Position numbers and translations under genes: made by a program. Source: Betaproteobacteria bacterium (GTDB lineage: Bacteria; Pseudomonadota; Gammaproteobacteria; Burkholderiales; Casimicrobiaceae). From it: a stretch of DNA of 64,000 nt. Shown one piece after another: positions 25,808 through 33,966 of this stretch. Under the pieces are notes generated by a model, which was not told where the DNA came from, searched no databases, and was given only the letters and a program-made list of their open reading frames with translations. The stretch's first letter is position 1; each line of letters begins with the position of its first letter. The DNA lies in contig PLYT01000085.1 in the NCBI GenBank assembly GCA_003153475.1, forward strand, positions 16,351-80,350, read 5' to 3'.

Positions 25808-27433
25808 TTACTGGCAAACGGTCCCCGGCGCGACAAAGACTTCGCGCGTGATCGCCTTGGTCTGCGTCACGGCGTTGACCGTGTAGGCGAACGTTCCCGT
25901 GTTGCCGTCGGTGAACGTGAATGTTGCGGTGCCGACCACGGTGCCGCTCACTTTGGCTGGGTCGAACGGCACCGCGTTGAACGGCGGCCCGGTCGTGCGA
26001 TAGAGCGTGCCGCTATAGACGCCCGCCGCCGTCTTCGGGGCGGTGACCAATAGCCATAGCGGCGTCCGGTCGAGATCGTAGGTAAACCAGGTGGCAAAGA
26101 TCGTGTCGCCCTGGTGCGTGAGATTGACGCCCCAGCCGGACTCGGCGCCTGCAGGCGCGGCCCACCATAGATCCTGATAATTGTAGGCGAGCGTTAGGTC
26201 GGCCTGGATGCCGAACGTGCACGTCGGCAGCTGGCCGAACACTTCGCGGGCGATCGACTTGGTCTGCGCGATGCCGTTGACCGTATACGCAAACGTTCCC
26301 GTATTAAGATCGGTGAACGTGAGTGTTCCTATGCCTACGGGGGTGCCGATAACCTGCGAAGGATCGAACGGCACCGAGCTGAACGGCGGACCCGTCGCCT
26401 GAAACAGCGTGCCCGTATAGACACCGGCCGTCGTCGTCAGCGACGCCGTCATCGCCATCCACAGGCCCTTGCCCGTCGGATCGTAAGTAAACCAGGTCGC
26501 AAAAATCGTGTCGCCTTGGTGCGCGAAGTTGATGCCCCAGCCGGACTCCGACCCCGCCGGCGCGTTCCACCACAGGCCTTCGTAGTTCGGCGGGCCGGCT
26601 GCAATCACCTGCACGGCGGTCGCCGGAGAGACCCCGCCGAAGGGCACGCCGGCGGGGCTGCTCATCTGCCACTGAAAATTGTAAGTGCCGACGGTCGCCG
26701 GCGCCGTAATGTAGAACGTGAACGTCACCGTTGCGCCTGGCGCGACCGACGTCGGCAGCGGAACCGGGCTCACGCTCCATATCGTGTTACCCGCAGGTCC
26801 CGTCGATTGCAGCGTGTAACCGTCGGTCGTCTGCCAGGTCGTGGTCGTCGTGTTCTTGAACGTCTCGGTGACAAGGACGACGGCGCCCATCGGCACCGTC
26901 GCGGGTACCTGCTGCGACACGAACTCGGTCGCGGTCGACACCGAGACTTGCGGATCGGGGGTCTCGTCGCCGAACGTTCCATGCATTTCCGACAGCATGC
27001 GAAAGCGAAGCGGCGACGGCGCAGAAAAGCCGCAGGCCAGCGGCTTCACGACGAAGTTGAACGTGACCTGCTGGTTCGGTGCCACGTCGTATGGCAGCAG
27101 AACGCGATTGCCGCTCTGACTGCCATACGCGTTGTCCTGAATGCACCAGTAGTAGTTGTCCTGCGGCTCCTGCGTAGCCAGGAAGACATCGCCTTCGGTA
27201 CGGTACCAGGTCGCGGTGCCGGTGTTCTGCATCGTCACCGACACCGAGGTCGGCGTCGCCAGTTCGATGAAGGACGGCACGTTCTCCGATACGAACGCCG
27301 CCGAATACTCCGCTTGCGCGAGCAACGGCACGCTCACTGCGCAGGCAACCAGCGCCAACAGCAGCCCCACGACCCGCCATCGCAGGCCGCCGCGAAGCCT
27401 CACATTGCTTTCGAGTCCTGTGCCGTCGATCAC
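25808..27433 (-). CDS. secreted protein with two NBR1-like Ig domains and two SGWG repeats
   Basis: The 541-residue product starts with a signal segment (WRVVGLLLALVACAVSVPLLA). Residues about 45-165 and 170-285 each form an NBR1-type Ig-like domain, seen as VSVTMQNTGTATWYRTEGD and ETFKNTTTTTWQTTDGY. Two about 120-residue repeats follow, each with ESGWG(I/V)N(F/L)xHQGDTIFATWFTYD, GVY(T/S)GTL, VPFDP and GTFAYTVN; I know this repeat from betaproteobacterial secreted proteins but not its function. The start may be GTG 27433 or a GTG about ten codons later, just ahead of RLRGGLRW. It faces the Bug receptor gene tail to tail and has no obvious operon partner. Confidence 0.75.
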   Translation of the reverse strand: MIDGTGLESNVRLRGGLRWRVVGLLLALVACAVSVPLLAQAEYSAAFVSENVPSFIELATPTSVSVTMQNTGTATWYRTEGDVFLATQEPQDNYYWCIQDNAYGSQSGNRVLLPYDVAPNQQVTFNFVVKPLACGFSAPSPLRFRMLSEMHGTFGDETPDPQVSVSTATEFVSQQVPATVPMGAVVLVTETFKNTTTTTWQTTDGYTLQSTGPAGNTIWSVSPVPLPTSVAPGATVTFTFYITAPATVGTYNFQWQMSSPAGVPFGGVSPATAVQVIAAGPPNYEGLWWNAPAGSESGWGINFAHQGDTIFATWFTYDPTGKGLWMAMTASLTTTAGVYTGTLFQATGPPFSSVPFDPSQVIGTPVGIGTLTFTDLNTGTFAYTVNGIAQTKSIAREVFGQLPTCTFGIQADLTLAYNYQDLWWAAPAGAESGWGVNLTHQGDTIFATWFTYDLDRTPLWLLVTAPKTAAGVYSGTLYRTTGPPFNAVPFDPAKVSGTVVGTATFTFTDGNTGTFAYTVNAVTQTKAITREVFVAPGTVCQ

Positions 27434-27518
27434 TATGTCAAGCAGGTAGGGACAAACCGATCAGTTTATGAAATCACGCGCTCGGTAATTTCGCCCCGAC
27501 CGGCGTCCCCGCGTGCGG

Positions 27519-27968
27519 TTACCGGCTAACCAGGCACTGGCTTCCGTCGATTTTGAAGTTCTGCGTCGTCGTCGACGTGCTGGTGCCGTTTTTGTCCTTG
27601 GTCGTCTTCTTTACCGTCAGCGTCGCTGCCGGCCCGTCGACGACGAGGACGCCGCTCGACTTGATATCGGCCGAGTATTGCTCCTCAGTCTGGGACATCT
27701 CTTTCATCATGCCCGACATCATCGTCTTATCCTTGGCGGGCATCGCTTTCCACTGCTCCTGCATCTCCTTGGTGGTCAGCTTGTTGGCCTCCTCGATTTT
27801 TCCGGCGTGGGTCAGCCCCATTCGCTTGACCGAAACCTTGCCGCACGGGTGATCGAGGATCGCGGCTCCCTTGATCTCGGACTTGGCGGCTGCGGTCCCA
27901 GTGGCGGCACACAATACGAGCGGCAGCGCAATTTTTATACAGAGTGTCGAGACTCGACGAAGTTGCAT
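27519..27968 (-). CDS. secreted Lys/Met-rich hypothetical protein, 149 aa
   Basis: A signal peptide (KIALPLVLCAATGTAAAKS) precedes a mature protein of about 120 residues with two cysteines (HPCGKV and GSQCLVSR, the latter almost at the C-terminus), a charged methionine-rich helix (MMSGMMKEMSQTEEQY) and a C-terminal beta segment. GGGAG lies 9 bases before the ATG at 27968. I do not recognise the family. The two cysteines could form a disulfide in the periplasm. It is transcribed in the same direction as the NBR1-like gene, with an 85-base gap, so co-transcription is possible. Confidence 0.7.
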   Translation of the reverse strand: MQLRRVSTLCIKIALPLVLCAATGTAAAKSEIKGAAILDHPCGKVSVKRMGLTHAGKIEEANKLTTKEMQEQWKAMPAKDKTMMSGMMKEMSQTEEQYSADIKSSGVLVVDGPAATLTVKKTTKDKNGTSTSTTTQNFKIDGSQCLVSR

Positions 27969-28052
27969 TTTTTTTCTCCCTTTCGAGTGCGCGGAACCAG
28001 GGACAGACCCCGATAGCGCTCAAACGTTGAAGAAGGTCTGTCCTCCGCGTGA

Positions 28053-28499
28053 CATCGCAATCAAGCGAGGGCCTATTGTAATCAAAGTTCGCGCGCTTCC
28101 GATCAGTACCATACGCCCGATACGCCGTTCGCCCCGCAGACGAGCGCGAACGCGATCAACGACCATGGTCAAACCGTTGGCTTCGCCTTCGACGTCGGCG
28201 AGTTCGTCGAGATCTCGGCCTTTTCGTTCAGCAGGAACGCCTTCACGCGGATCGATTTCCCCGGGGCAGCGCAGACACTTCCATGGACGGTGAACAACCT
28301 GGGAATGCAGGGCGGCACGATCTCGGGTGGCTCGTTCTCCGGCGTGGATTTCCTGGGCGGTTACGTCACCCTCTACGGTTACCCCTACGAGGTCCCTGAG
28401 GAGGTTTTCGGGATGAACGACAGGGGGCAGATCGTCGGAGTCACGATCGACCCTGCTTCCGGCCGCGTGGTCGGCTACGTGGCGACGCTGCCAAAGTAG
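28053..28499 (+). pseudogene. 3' remnant of a HAF-repeat extracellular protein
   Basis: From 28053 a continuous plus-strand frame of 148 codons reads through ANAINDHGQTVGFAFD, FTRIDFPGAAQT and GMNDRGQIVGVTIDPASGR to a stop at 28499. The xINxxGxxVG(x) spacing is that of HAF/PEP-type beta-propeller-like repeats found in secreted proteins. The frame has no ATG, GTG or TTG before codon 80 and begins right after a stop, so the N-terminus and signal peptide are missing. A short product could start at GTG 28290 (69 residues), but a decayed 3' end is the simpler reading. No cause for the truncation is visible upstream. Confidence 0.55.
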
Positions 28500-28637
28500 A
28501 CGCCTGCGCCCTCTCCTCGCTCGCTCACGACGAGCGGCATGGCGACCCGCGCGGTCGCGACTGCTCTGGACATCGCGCTTGGCACGAACGTGACGGTCTG
28601 GAAAAATGAGCCTCGGCCGCCAAATCAGGACTTTTGA

Positions 28638-29711
28638 ATGAGCATTGCCGCATGGACCCGGCTGATTCCGGCACTTTCGTTCGCGCTGCTCGTCGGCGCG
28701 CTGGTTGCAGGCGTGGGCCCGCTGCTTTCGGTCGTTTGCGCTGTCGCTCTCATCGGCGCCGTGATCGCGGCGGTTCACCACGCCGAGGTCGTGGCGCATC
28801 GTGTCGGCGAGCCGTTCGGGACCCTCGTTCTCGCCGTCGCCGTGACGATCATCGAGGTTGCGCTGATTCTCTCCATAATGCTTGCCGGAGGCCTCGACGC
28901 CGCCGCTCTGCCGCGCGATACGATCTACGCGGCGATCATGATCATCTGCAACGGCGTCGTGGGACTGTGCATCCTGGTCGGCGGCCTCGTCCACCACGAG
29001 CAGTCGTTTCGCGTGGAGGGATCGAGCGCGGGGCTCGCTGCGTTGATCGCCTTGTCCGCGTTCTCGCTCGTTCTGCCGGCTTTCACCACGACCACTTCCG
29101 GCGGCACGTACAGCACTGCGCAGCTTGCTTTCGCAGCCTTCATGTCGGCGGTGCTCTGGGCGGTTTATGTCTTCACTCAGACCGTACGGCATCGCGACTA
29201 CTTCCTTCCGCCCGCGGACGCGTCGAGCCCCGACGCGCACGCCGCCCCGCCGACGAACCGCGAAGCGTGGGCGAGCTTCGGCCTGCTTGTCGTCTCGCTC
29301 GCATCGGTCGTCGGGCTCGCCAAACTTCTTTCGCCGGTGATCGAGCAGGTGGTCGAGCAAGCGGGGGCACCGAAGGCGGTGATCGGGATCGTGATTGCGA
29401 TGCTGGTCCTGCTGCCCGAGACCTGGGCCGCGGTCCGCGCCGCGCACGCGAACCGCCTCCAGACCAGCATGAACTTAGCACTCGGGTCGGCGCTGGCGAG
29501 CATCGGCCTCACCATCCCGGTCGTGGCCGTGACCGCAATCGCGCTGGGGATACCGCTGATTCTGGGCCTCGCCCCGAAGGATATGGTGATGCTTGCCGTC
29601 ACGCTGCTTTTGAGCGCTGTCACGCTGGGAACCGGCCGCACTCACATGATGCAGGGTGCCGTGCACCTCGTCGTCTTCGCGGCGTTCCTCTTTCTCGCAT
29701 TGCTACCTTAG
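28638..29711 (+). CDS. chaA: Ca2+(Na+)/H+ antiporter, ChaA type
   Basis: Inner-membrane cation/proton exchanger of 357 residues with about eleven predicted helices in two inverted halves. The first alpha-repeat is HHAEVVAHRVGEPFGTLVLA with VTIIEVALI, and the second is LALGSALASIGLTIPVVAVT, both carrying the acidic and small residues that bind the ion in the CaCA superfamily; the acidic residue of VTIIEVAL is intact. A cytoplasmic loop rich in Pro/Ala (about 195-215) separates the halves. ATG at 28638 is the first start in frame after a 138-base gap. The peptide-binding-protein gene follows within 10 bases and may be co-transcribed. Confidence 0.88.
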   Translation: MSIAAWTRLIPALSFALLVGALVAGVGPLLSVVCAVALIGAVIAAVHHAEVVAHRVGEPFGTLVLAVAVTIIEVALILSIMLAGGLDAAALPRDTIYAAIMIICNGVVGLCILVGGLVHHEQSFRVEGSSAGLAALIALSAFSLVLPAFTTTTSGGTYSTAQLAFAAFMSAVLWAVYVFTQTVRHRDYFLPPADASSPDAHAAPPTNREAWASFGLLVVSLASVVGLAKLLSPVIEQVVEQAGAPKAVIGIVIAMLVLLPETWAAVRAAHANRLQTSMNLALGSALASIGLTIPVVAVTAIALGIPLILGLAPKDMVMLAVTLLLSAVTLGTGRTHMMQGAVHLVVFAAFLFLALLP

Positions 29712-29721
29712 AGGGAAACTC

Positions 29722-31518
29722 ATGCCGGTGCGCATCGTCGTAGTCGCGGTAGTTGCCCTGATCATCGCTTCGACCGCACCGCAAGGTGTCGCAGCGGATT
29801 GGGCCGATCCTGCGAAGGTACTCAGGATCGCATTCCCGATCGACGTCTCGGGACTCGACCCTGCCGGCACCCAGGAGACCTACGCAACCCTGGTCGAGCA
29901 GAAGATTTTCGACGCTCTCTACGTTTGGGACTATCTCGCGCGACCATACCGGTTCGTGCCGAGCATCGCGACCGGCATGCCGGAGGTATCGGCGGACGGT
30001 CGAGTCTGGACGATCCGCATCCGGCCCGGCATTTATTTTGTTGACGACCCGGCCTTCGCGGGGAAGAAACGCGAACTGACGGCCGCGGATTTCGTCTACG
30101 CGTGGAAGCGCATCGTCGACCCACGCGTGCGCTCGCCGAACTCGGATCTGCTCGAACACAAGATCGTCGGGCTCGATGCGGCGGTCGCCAAAGCGAAGTC
30201 GTCGGGTCGTTTCGATTACGACGCGGAAGTTCCGGGCCTGCGTGCGGCCGACCGCTACACACTGAAGCTGGAGATGATCGAGCCCGACTACACGTTTTTC
30301 GAGCTCCTCGACAGTGCGGCGTTACGTGCCGTGGCCCGCGAGATAATCGAGAAATACGGGGATGCGAGCGGCCGCGCGATGAATCATCCGGTCGGCACCG
30401 GCCCGTATCGCCTCAAGGAGTGGCAACCCGGCCATCGCATCATTCTCGAAGCCAACCCCGCTTATCGCGACGAGCGCTTCCCGCCTGCGCCCGCAAATGC
30501 CGATGCGGCGATCAAGGCCGTTGCCGAGTCGATGAAGGGCAAGCGCCTGCCGCAGATCGGCCGCATCGAAATCCCGATCATCGAAGAGACGAATCCGCGG
30601 CTCCTCATGTTCAGCGCGGGGGAGCTCGACATCCTCGAAGTGCCCGGTGACATCGCGCCCAAGATGATCGATGGGACGGGCCATCTGTTGCCCGAATTTG
30701 CGACGCGCGGCATGCGGCTCGAGCGCGCGACCGAGCTCGCCGTCACGTTCGCCTACTTCAACATGGAAGACCCGGTCGTGGGCGGCTACGCGCCGGAAAA
30801 GATCGCGTTGCGGCGGGCGATCTGCAGCGCATACAACGTCCCGGATGAGATCCGCGTCATCCGCAGCGGGCAAGCGCTGCCGGCGACCCAGCCTATCCCG
30901 CCCGATGTCGAGGGACACTCGCCGGGATACAAGGGACTGTCGCCCTACGATCCTGCGACGGCGCGGGCGCTCCTCGACCGGTTCGGCTATCGCGACCGCG
31001 ACGGAGACGGGTTCCGCGAATTGCCGGACGGCCGGCCGTTCACCATTCACCAGTCAACGCTCGTGGGCGCCGCGTATCGACAATACGACGACCTGTGGCA
31101 GCGGAGCATGCGAGAGATCGGCATTCGAATGGACTTCCAGGTGCAGCCGTTCCCGGAGGCGTTCAAGGCCGCGCACGCGGGAAAGATCCAGTTCGCGGGT
31201 TTCGGCTGGAGCGGAGACATCGCCGACGACTTCATGCGTCTTTTCTACGGGCCCTACGCTGCCGCCAGCAACCTTTCCCGATTCAGGAACGCCGAATACG
31301 ACGCGCTTTACGAACAGAGCCACCGTACGCCCGACGCCGCGGAACGCAACAGGATCTATGGCGCCATGACGAAGATCGTTTCCGCCCAGGCACCGTGGTG
31401 CGCCGATGCTTATCGCATCAGCAACACCGTCGTTTCGCCACGCATCCGCGGTTACCGCAAGAACGGGCACTATTTCCTGACACCGTGGCAGTATCTCGAT
31501 ATCGATATCGCGCGCTGA
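29722..31518 (+). CDS. ABC transporter solute-binding protein, family 5 (peptide/nickel type)
   Basis: Periplasmic binding protein of 598 residues. A signal peptide (VVVAVVALIIASTAPQGVAA) is followed by the family 5 pattern: LRIAFPIDVSGLDPAGTQE, WTIRIRPGIYFVDDPAF, LTAADFVYAWKRIVDP, VGTGPYRLKEWQPGH and, near the C-terminus, IQFAGFGWSGDIADDFM. GAGGGA sits 6 bases before ATG 29722. No permease or ATPase of the Opp/Dpp kind is adjacent, so it is an orphan receptor or uses a transporter elsewhere. Substrate is likely an oligopeptide or similar, unproven. Confidence 0.87.
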   Translation: MPVRIVVVAVVALIIASTAPQGVAADWADPAKVLRIAFPIDVSGLDPAGTQETYATLVEQKIFDALYVWDYLARPYRFVPSIATGMPEVSADGRVWTIRIRPGIYFVDDPAFAGKKRELTAADFVYAWKRIVDPRVRSPNSDLLEHKIVGLDAAVAKAKSSGRFDYDAEVPGLRAADRYTLKLEMIEPDYTFFELLDSAALRAVAREIIEKYGDASGRAMNHPVGTGPYRLKEWQPGHRIILEANPAYRDERFPPAPANADAAIKAVAESMKGKRLPQIGRIEIPIIEETNPRLLMFSAGELDILEVPGDIAPKMIDGTGHLLPEFATRGMRLERATELAVTFAYFNMEDPVVGGYAPEKIALRRAICSAYNVPDEIRVIRSGQALPATQPIPPDVEGHSPGYKGLSPYDPATARALLDRFGYRDRDGDGFRELPDGRPFTIHQSTLVGAAYRQYDDLWQRSMREIGIRMDFQVQPFPEAFKAAHAGKIQFAGFGWSGDIADDFMRLFYGPYAAASNLSRFRNAEYDALYEQSHRTPDAAERNRIYGAMTKIVSAQAPWCADAYRISNTVVSPRIRGYRKNGHYFLTPWQYLDIDIAR

Positions 31519-31540
31519 GGGCTCGGCGGTAGCGAGTCGC

Positions 31541-31888
31541 TTACATCCCTGGCAAAGGATTGATCTCCATGACTTCGATCGATGCCTGCGGGATCTGCAA
31601 GTGCGGATGGCCTTCGAATTTCTTTGCGGCCGCATCGTGTGACTCTGCATCGACGATCGCATAGAGCATGATGTCGTTTCTTGCGTCAGACGTGCCTTTC
31701 GACGTGACGCGTTTGGTCTTGCCGACCCCGGCTCCCTTGTCAGCGAACATCTTGATGTGATCGCCCATCCATTTTTTCCAGTCGGCCTGCATCTTCTCCT
31801 CGGCCTCCTTCCGCTGCTTAGGTTCGGTTTTCTTCCAGTCGTCGATCACCGAGGCGGGGGCAAGATAGGTAACGAGAAATTTTTTCAT
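31541..31888 (-). CDS. YCII-like small cytoplasmic protein
   Basis: A 115-residue soluble protein: MKKFLVTYLAPASVIDDW, a charged helix (QRKEAEEKMQADWKKWMGDH), a GKTKRVT strand and a closing ferredoxin-like strand pattern ending IEVMEINPLPGM. The size and alternating beta-alpha pattern match YCII-related proteins, often annotated as such without known enzyme activity. The conserved His-Asp pair of catalytic YciI is not obvious. An AGGAGAC element precedes the ATG. It is divergent from the DUF885 gene and points at the solute-binding-protein gene. Confidence 0.65.
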   Translation of the reverse strand: MKKFLVTYLAPASVIDDWKKTEPKQRKEAEEKMQADWKKWMGDHIKMFADKGAGVGKTKRVTSKGTSDARNDIMLYAIVDAESHDAAAKKFEGHPHLQIPQASIEVMEINPLPGM

Positions 31889-32046
31889 TGTCAGTCTCCT
31901 TGGACAGTGGGGGCCTCGCGGGATTACCCTGGTCGCTCGGCACTGGCCTCCGATTCGCCGGGGCGATCCTTTTTTGCAGCGGCACGCAACCTCAGTTAGG
32001 CCATTGCCCTAGTGATGAGTTCAATAACGGGAGGCATCACGACCGA

Positions 32047-33915
32047 TTGCAGCACCGAAACAGGGGAATCTTGCTGCGCGAGCTCATCTCCAACGCGTCG
32101 GACGCCTGCGACCAGCTGCGCTTCCGTCCGCGCACGACCCCTGTTATCTTGCTCGCGCTTCTCATCACCCTCGGGATCAACAGCGTGAACGCCCAGACGA
32201 AAGACCCCGCTGCCGAAGCAGCAGCACAGCTCAAAGTCCTGCTGGACGAAGACCTCGACGCGGCGTTCCGGCGTAATCCGATCCAGGCGACCGTTCGCGG
32301 CGTTCCGGGCTACAACCATCTTCTGCAGGACTTGTCGCTCTCAACGCTCGAACGCGAGCACGCGAGCGAGCGCCGCGCGTTGGAGCGCCTGAACACGCTG
32401 GACGCCAAGGCTCTGCGCGGTCAGGACCGGACTTCGTACGAGCTGCTTCTCGACAAGATGGGGCTCGCCGTCGAGGCGCAGCAATTTCCGGATGCCGACG
32501 CGCTGGTGCTCACGACGCTGGGCGGCCTTCACAACGTCCTGCCGCGCGCCGCCCAGGTGACGCCGTTCCGCAATGCCGAGGACTATCGCGACTACATCAA
32601 ACGGATCCGCGCGGCGTCCAAGCTCGCCGAAGACACGATCGCCAGGTTGAGACTGGGCATGGCCAGCGGATGGATGAGCACCAGGCCGGTGCTTGACCGG
32701 ATCGTCGGGGCGATCGACGCGCACCTCGTCGAGCATGTCGAGCAGAGCGCGCTGATGTCGCCTTTTGCGAGCATGGCCGAAGACATTCCCGAAGCGGAGC
32801 GCGCGTCGCTCGCTGCCGATGCGCGCCGCGCGATCGCTGACGACTATCAGCCGGCTCTTCGTCGCTTCAAGGCTTTCATCCTGACCGACTACCGTCCGAA
32901 GGCGCCGGAGATCGCGGGACTTGCCTCGTTTGCAGGCGGTGCGCGCTACTACGAGTTCCTGATCCGCGCGCGCATCGTTCGCGACCGCTCGGCAAAGCAG
33001 ATTCACGAGCTGGGACTCTCCGAGGTCGAGGCTTTGCGCGGGGAGATCGGTGCGATCGCGAAAGAGGCGGCATTCAAGGGAACGACCGACGACTTCATCG
33101 AGTACATGCGCACCGACCCGAAATTCTTTTTCGACTCGTCCGAGGCGGTGCTCGCCGCCTATCGGGCGATGGCGCCGCGCGTCGACCCGCAGCTCCCGAC
33201 GCTTTTCCACAACGTGCCGCGCATGCCGTACGCGGTGCGAAGCATGACGCCGGCCGAGTCCGCCAGCAGCGCCGCGGCGAACTACCAGGTCGGCTCGCTG
33301 GCCTTGGGCACGAGCGCCTACTTCACCATCAACTCGCTGGGCTACGCGAGCGAGGCGAAGTGGCGAACGGAGACGCTCTTCCTGCACGAAGCCGTGCCGG
33401 GGCACCACATGCAGCTCGCGCGCGCCGCCGAGATCGAGGGTCTGCACCCGTGGCGTTCTCAGGCGAGCTTCAACATCGCGTACGCCGAGGGCTGGGCGCT
33501 GTATGCCGAGGCGCTCGGCTACGCCATGGGCTTCTACGAGGACCCGTACCAGCGCTACGGGAACCTGCAGGCGCGCCTCTTCCGCGCCGCGCGCCTCGTC
33601 GTGGACACGGGAATTCACGCCTACAACTGGCCGCGCGACAAGGCCATCGTCTACATGAGCCATCAGGGCGGCGTCGATCAGGCGTTCGCCGAAAGTGAAG
33701 TGGACCGGTATTTCTCGACCCCTGCGCAAGCTCTCGGCTACCTGCTGGGCTACCACAAGATGAGGGAACTCCGCGCCCGCGCCGAAGCGGCGCTCGACGC
33801 TCGCTTCGACGTCAAGGACTTCCACGCGGCGGTCATCGATAACGGCTCGATGCCGCTCGCCGTCCTCGAAAAGCTGGTCGACGAATGGATCATCGGCAGC
33901 GCCCCTATGCGGTAG
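32047..33915 (+). CDS. DUF885 family secreted metallopeptidase-like protein, chimeric 5' end
   Basis: The mature part (from about 32200) is a full-length DUF885 protein of some 570 residues, with the zinc-type motif LFLHEAVPGHHMQLA, AYAEGWALYAEALGYAMGFY and YLLGYHKMRELRARAE. A signal-like segment (PVILLALLITLGINSVNAQ) precedes it, but the usual ATG is missing: directly upstream in the same frame lies a 22-codon scrap of Hsp90 (htpG). Possible starts are TTG 32047, 32071 or 32149; none has an ideal ribosome site. DUF885 proteins are predicted peptidases of the gluzincin type. Whether this copy is still expressed is uncertain because of the join at 32124/32125. Confidence 0.75.
   Translation: MQHRNRGILLRELISNASDACDQLRFRPRTTPVILLALLITLGINSVNAQTKDPAAEAAAQLKVLLDEDLDAAFRRNPIQATVRGVPGYNHLLQDLSLSTLEREHASERRALERLNTLDAKALRGQDRTSYELLLDKMGLAVEAQQFPDADALVLTTLGGLHNVLPRAAQVTPFRNAEDYRDYIKRIRAASKLAEDTIARLRLGMASGWMSTRPVLDRIVGAIDAHLVEHVEQSALMSPFASMAEDIPEAERASLAADARRAIADDYQPALRRFKAFILTDYRPKAPEIAGLASFAGGARYYEFLIRARIVRDRSAKQIHELGLSEVEALRGEIGAIAKEAAFKGTTDDFIEYMRTDPKFFFDSSEAVLAAYRAMAPRVDPQLPTLFHNVPRMPYAVRSMTPAESASSAAANYQVGSLALGTSAYFTINSLGYASEAKWRTETLFLHEAVPGHHMQLARAAEIEGLHPWRSQASFNIAYAEGWALYAEALGYAMGFYEDPYQRYGNLQARLFRAARLVVDTGIHAYNWPRDKAIVYMSHQGGVDQAFAESEVDRYFSTPAQALGYLLGYHKMRELRARAEAALDARFDVKDFHAAVIDNGSMPLAVLEKLVDEWIIGSAPMR
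32059..32124 (+). pseudogene. htpG (Hsp90) N-terminal fragment, 22 codons
   Basis: The frame reads NRGILLRELISNASDACD followed by QLRF. The N-terminal hallmark of HtpG/Hsp90 is NREIFLRELISNASDA with DKLRF after it; only a handful of positions differ. Nothing before or after resembles the rest of the 630-residue chaperone. The fragment is fused in frame to the signal peptide of the DUF885 gene, marking a past rearrangement with one breakpoint near 32124. Confidence 0.75.
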
Positions 33916-33966
33916 CCCTCTTGTCACAGCAGACGCTTGCGCGGCTTTCGTGCAATTCCCTGAAAC

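Noticed and set aside
27434-27518. Possible tRNA or small RNA in the 85-base gap between two minus-strand genes
   Set aside because: No cloverleaf, anticodon stem or T-loop consensus can be folded from the sequence on either strand.
31951-31977. Hairpin plus T run (TCGC / GCGA then TTTTTT) as a plus-strand terminator
   Set aside because: The stem is only four pairs, and no plus-strand gene ends nearby; the closest upstream gene is on the other strand.
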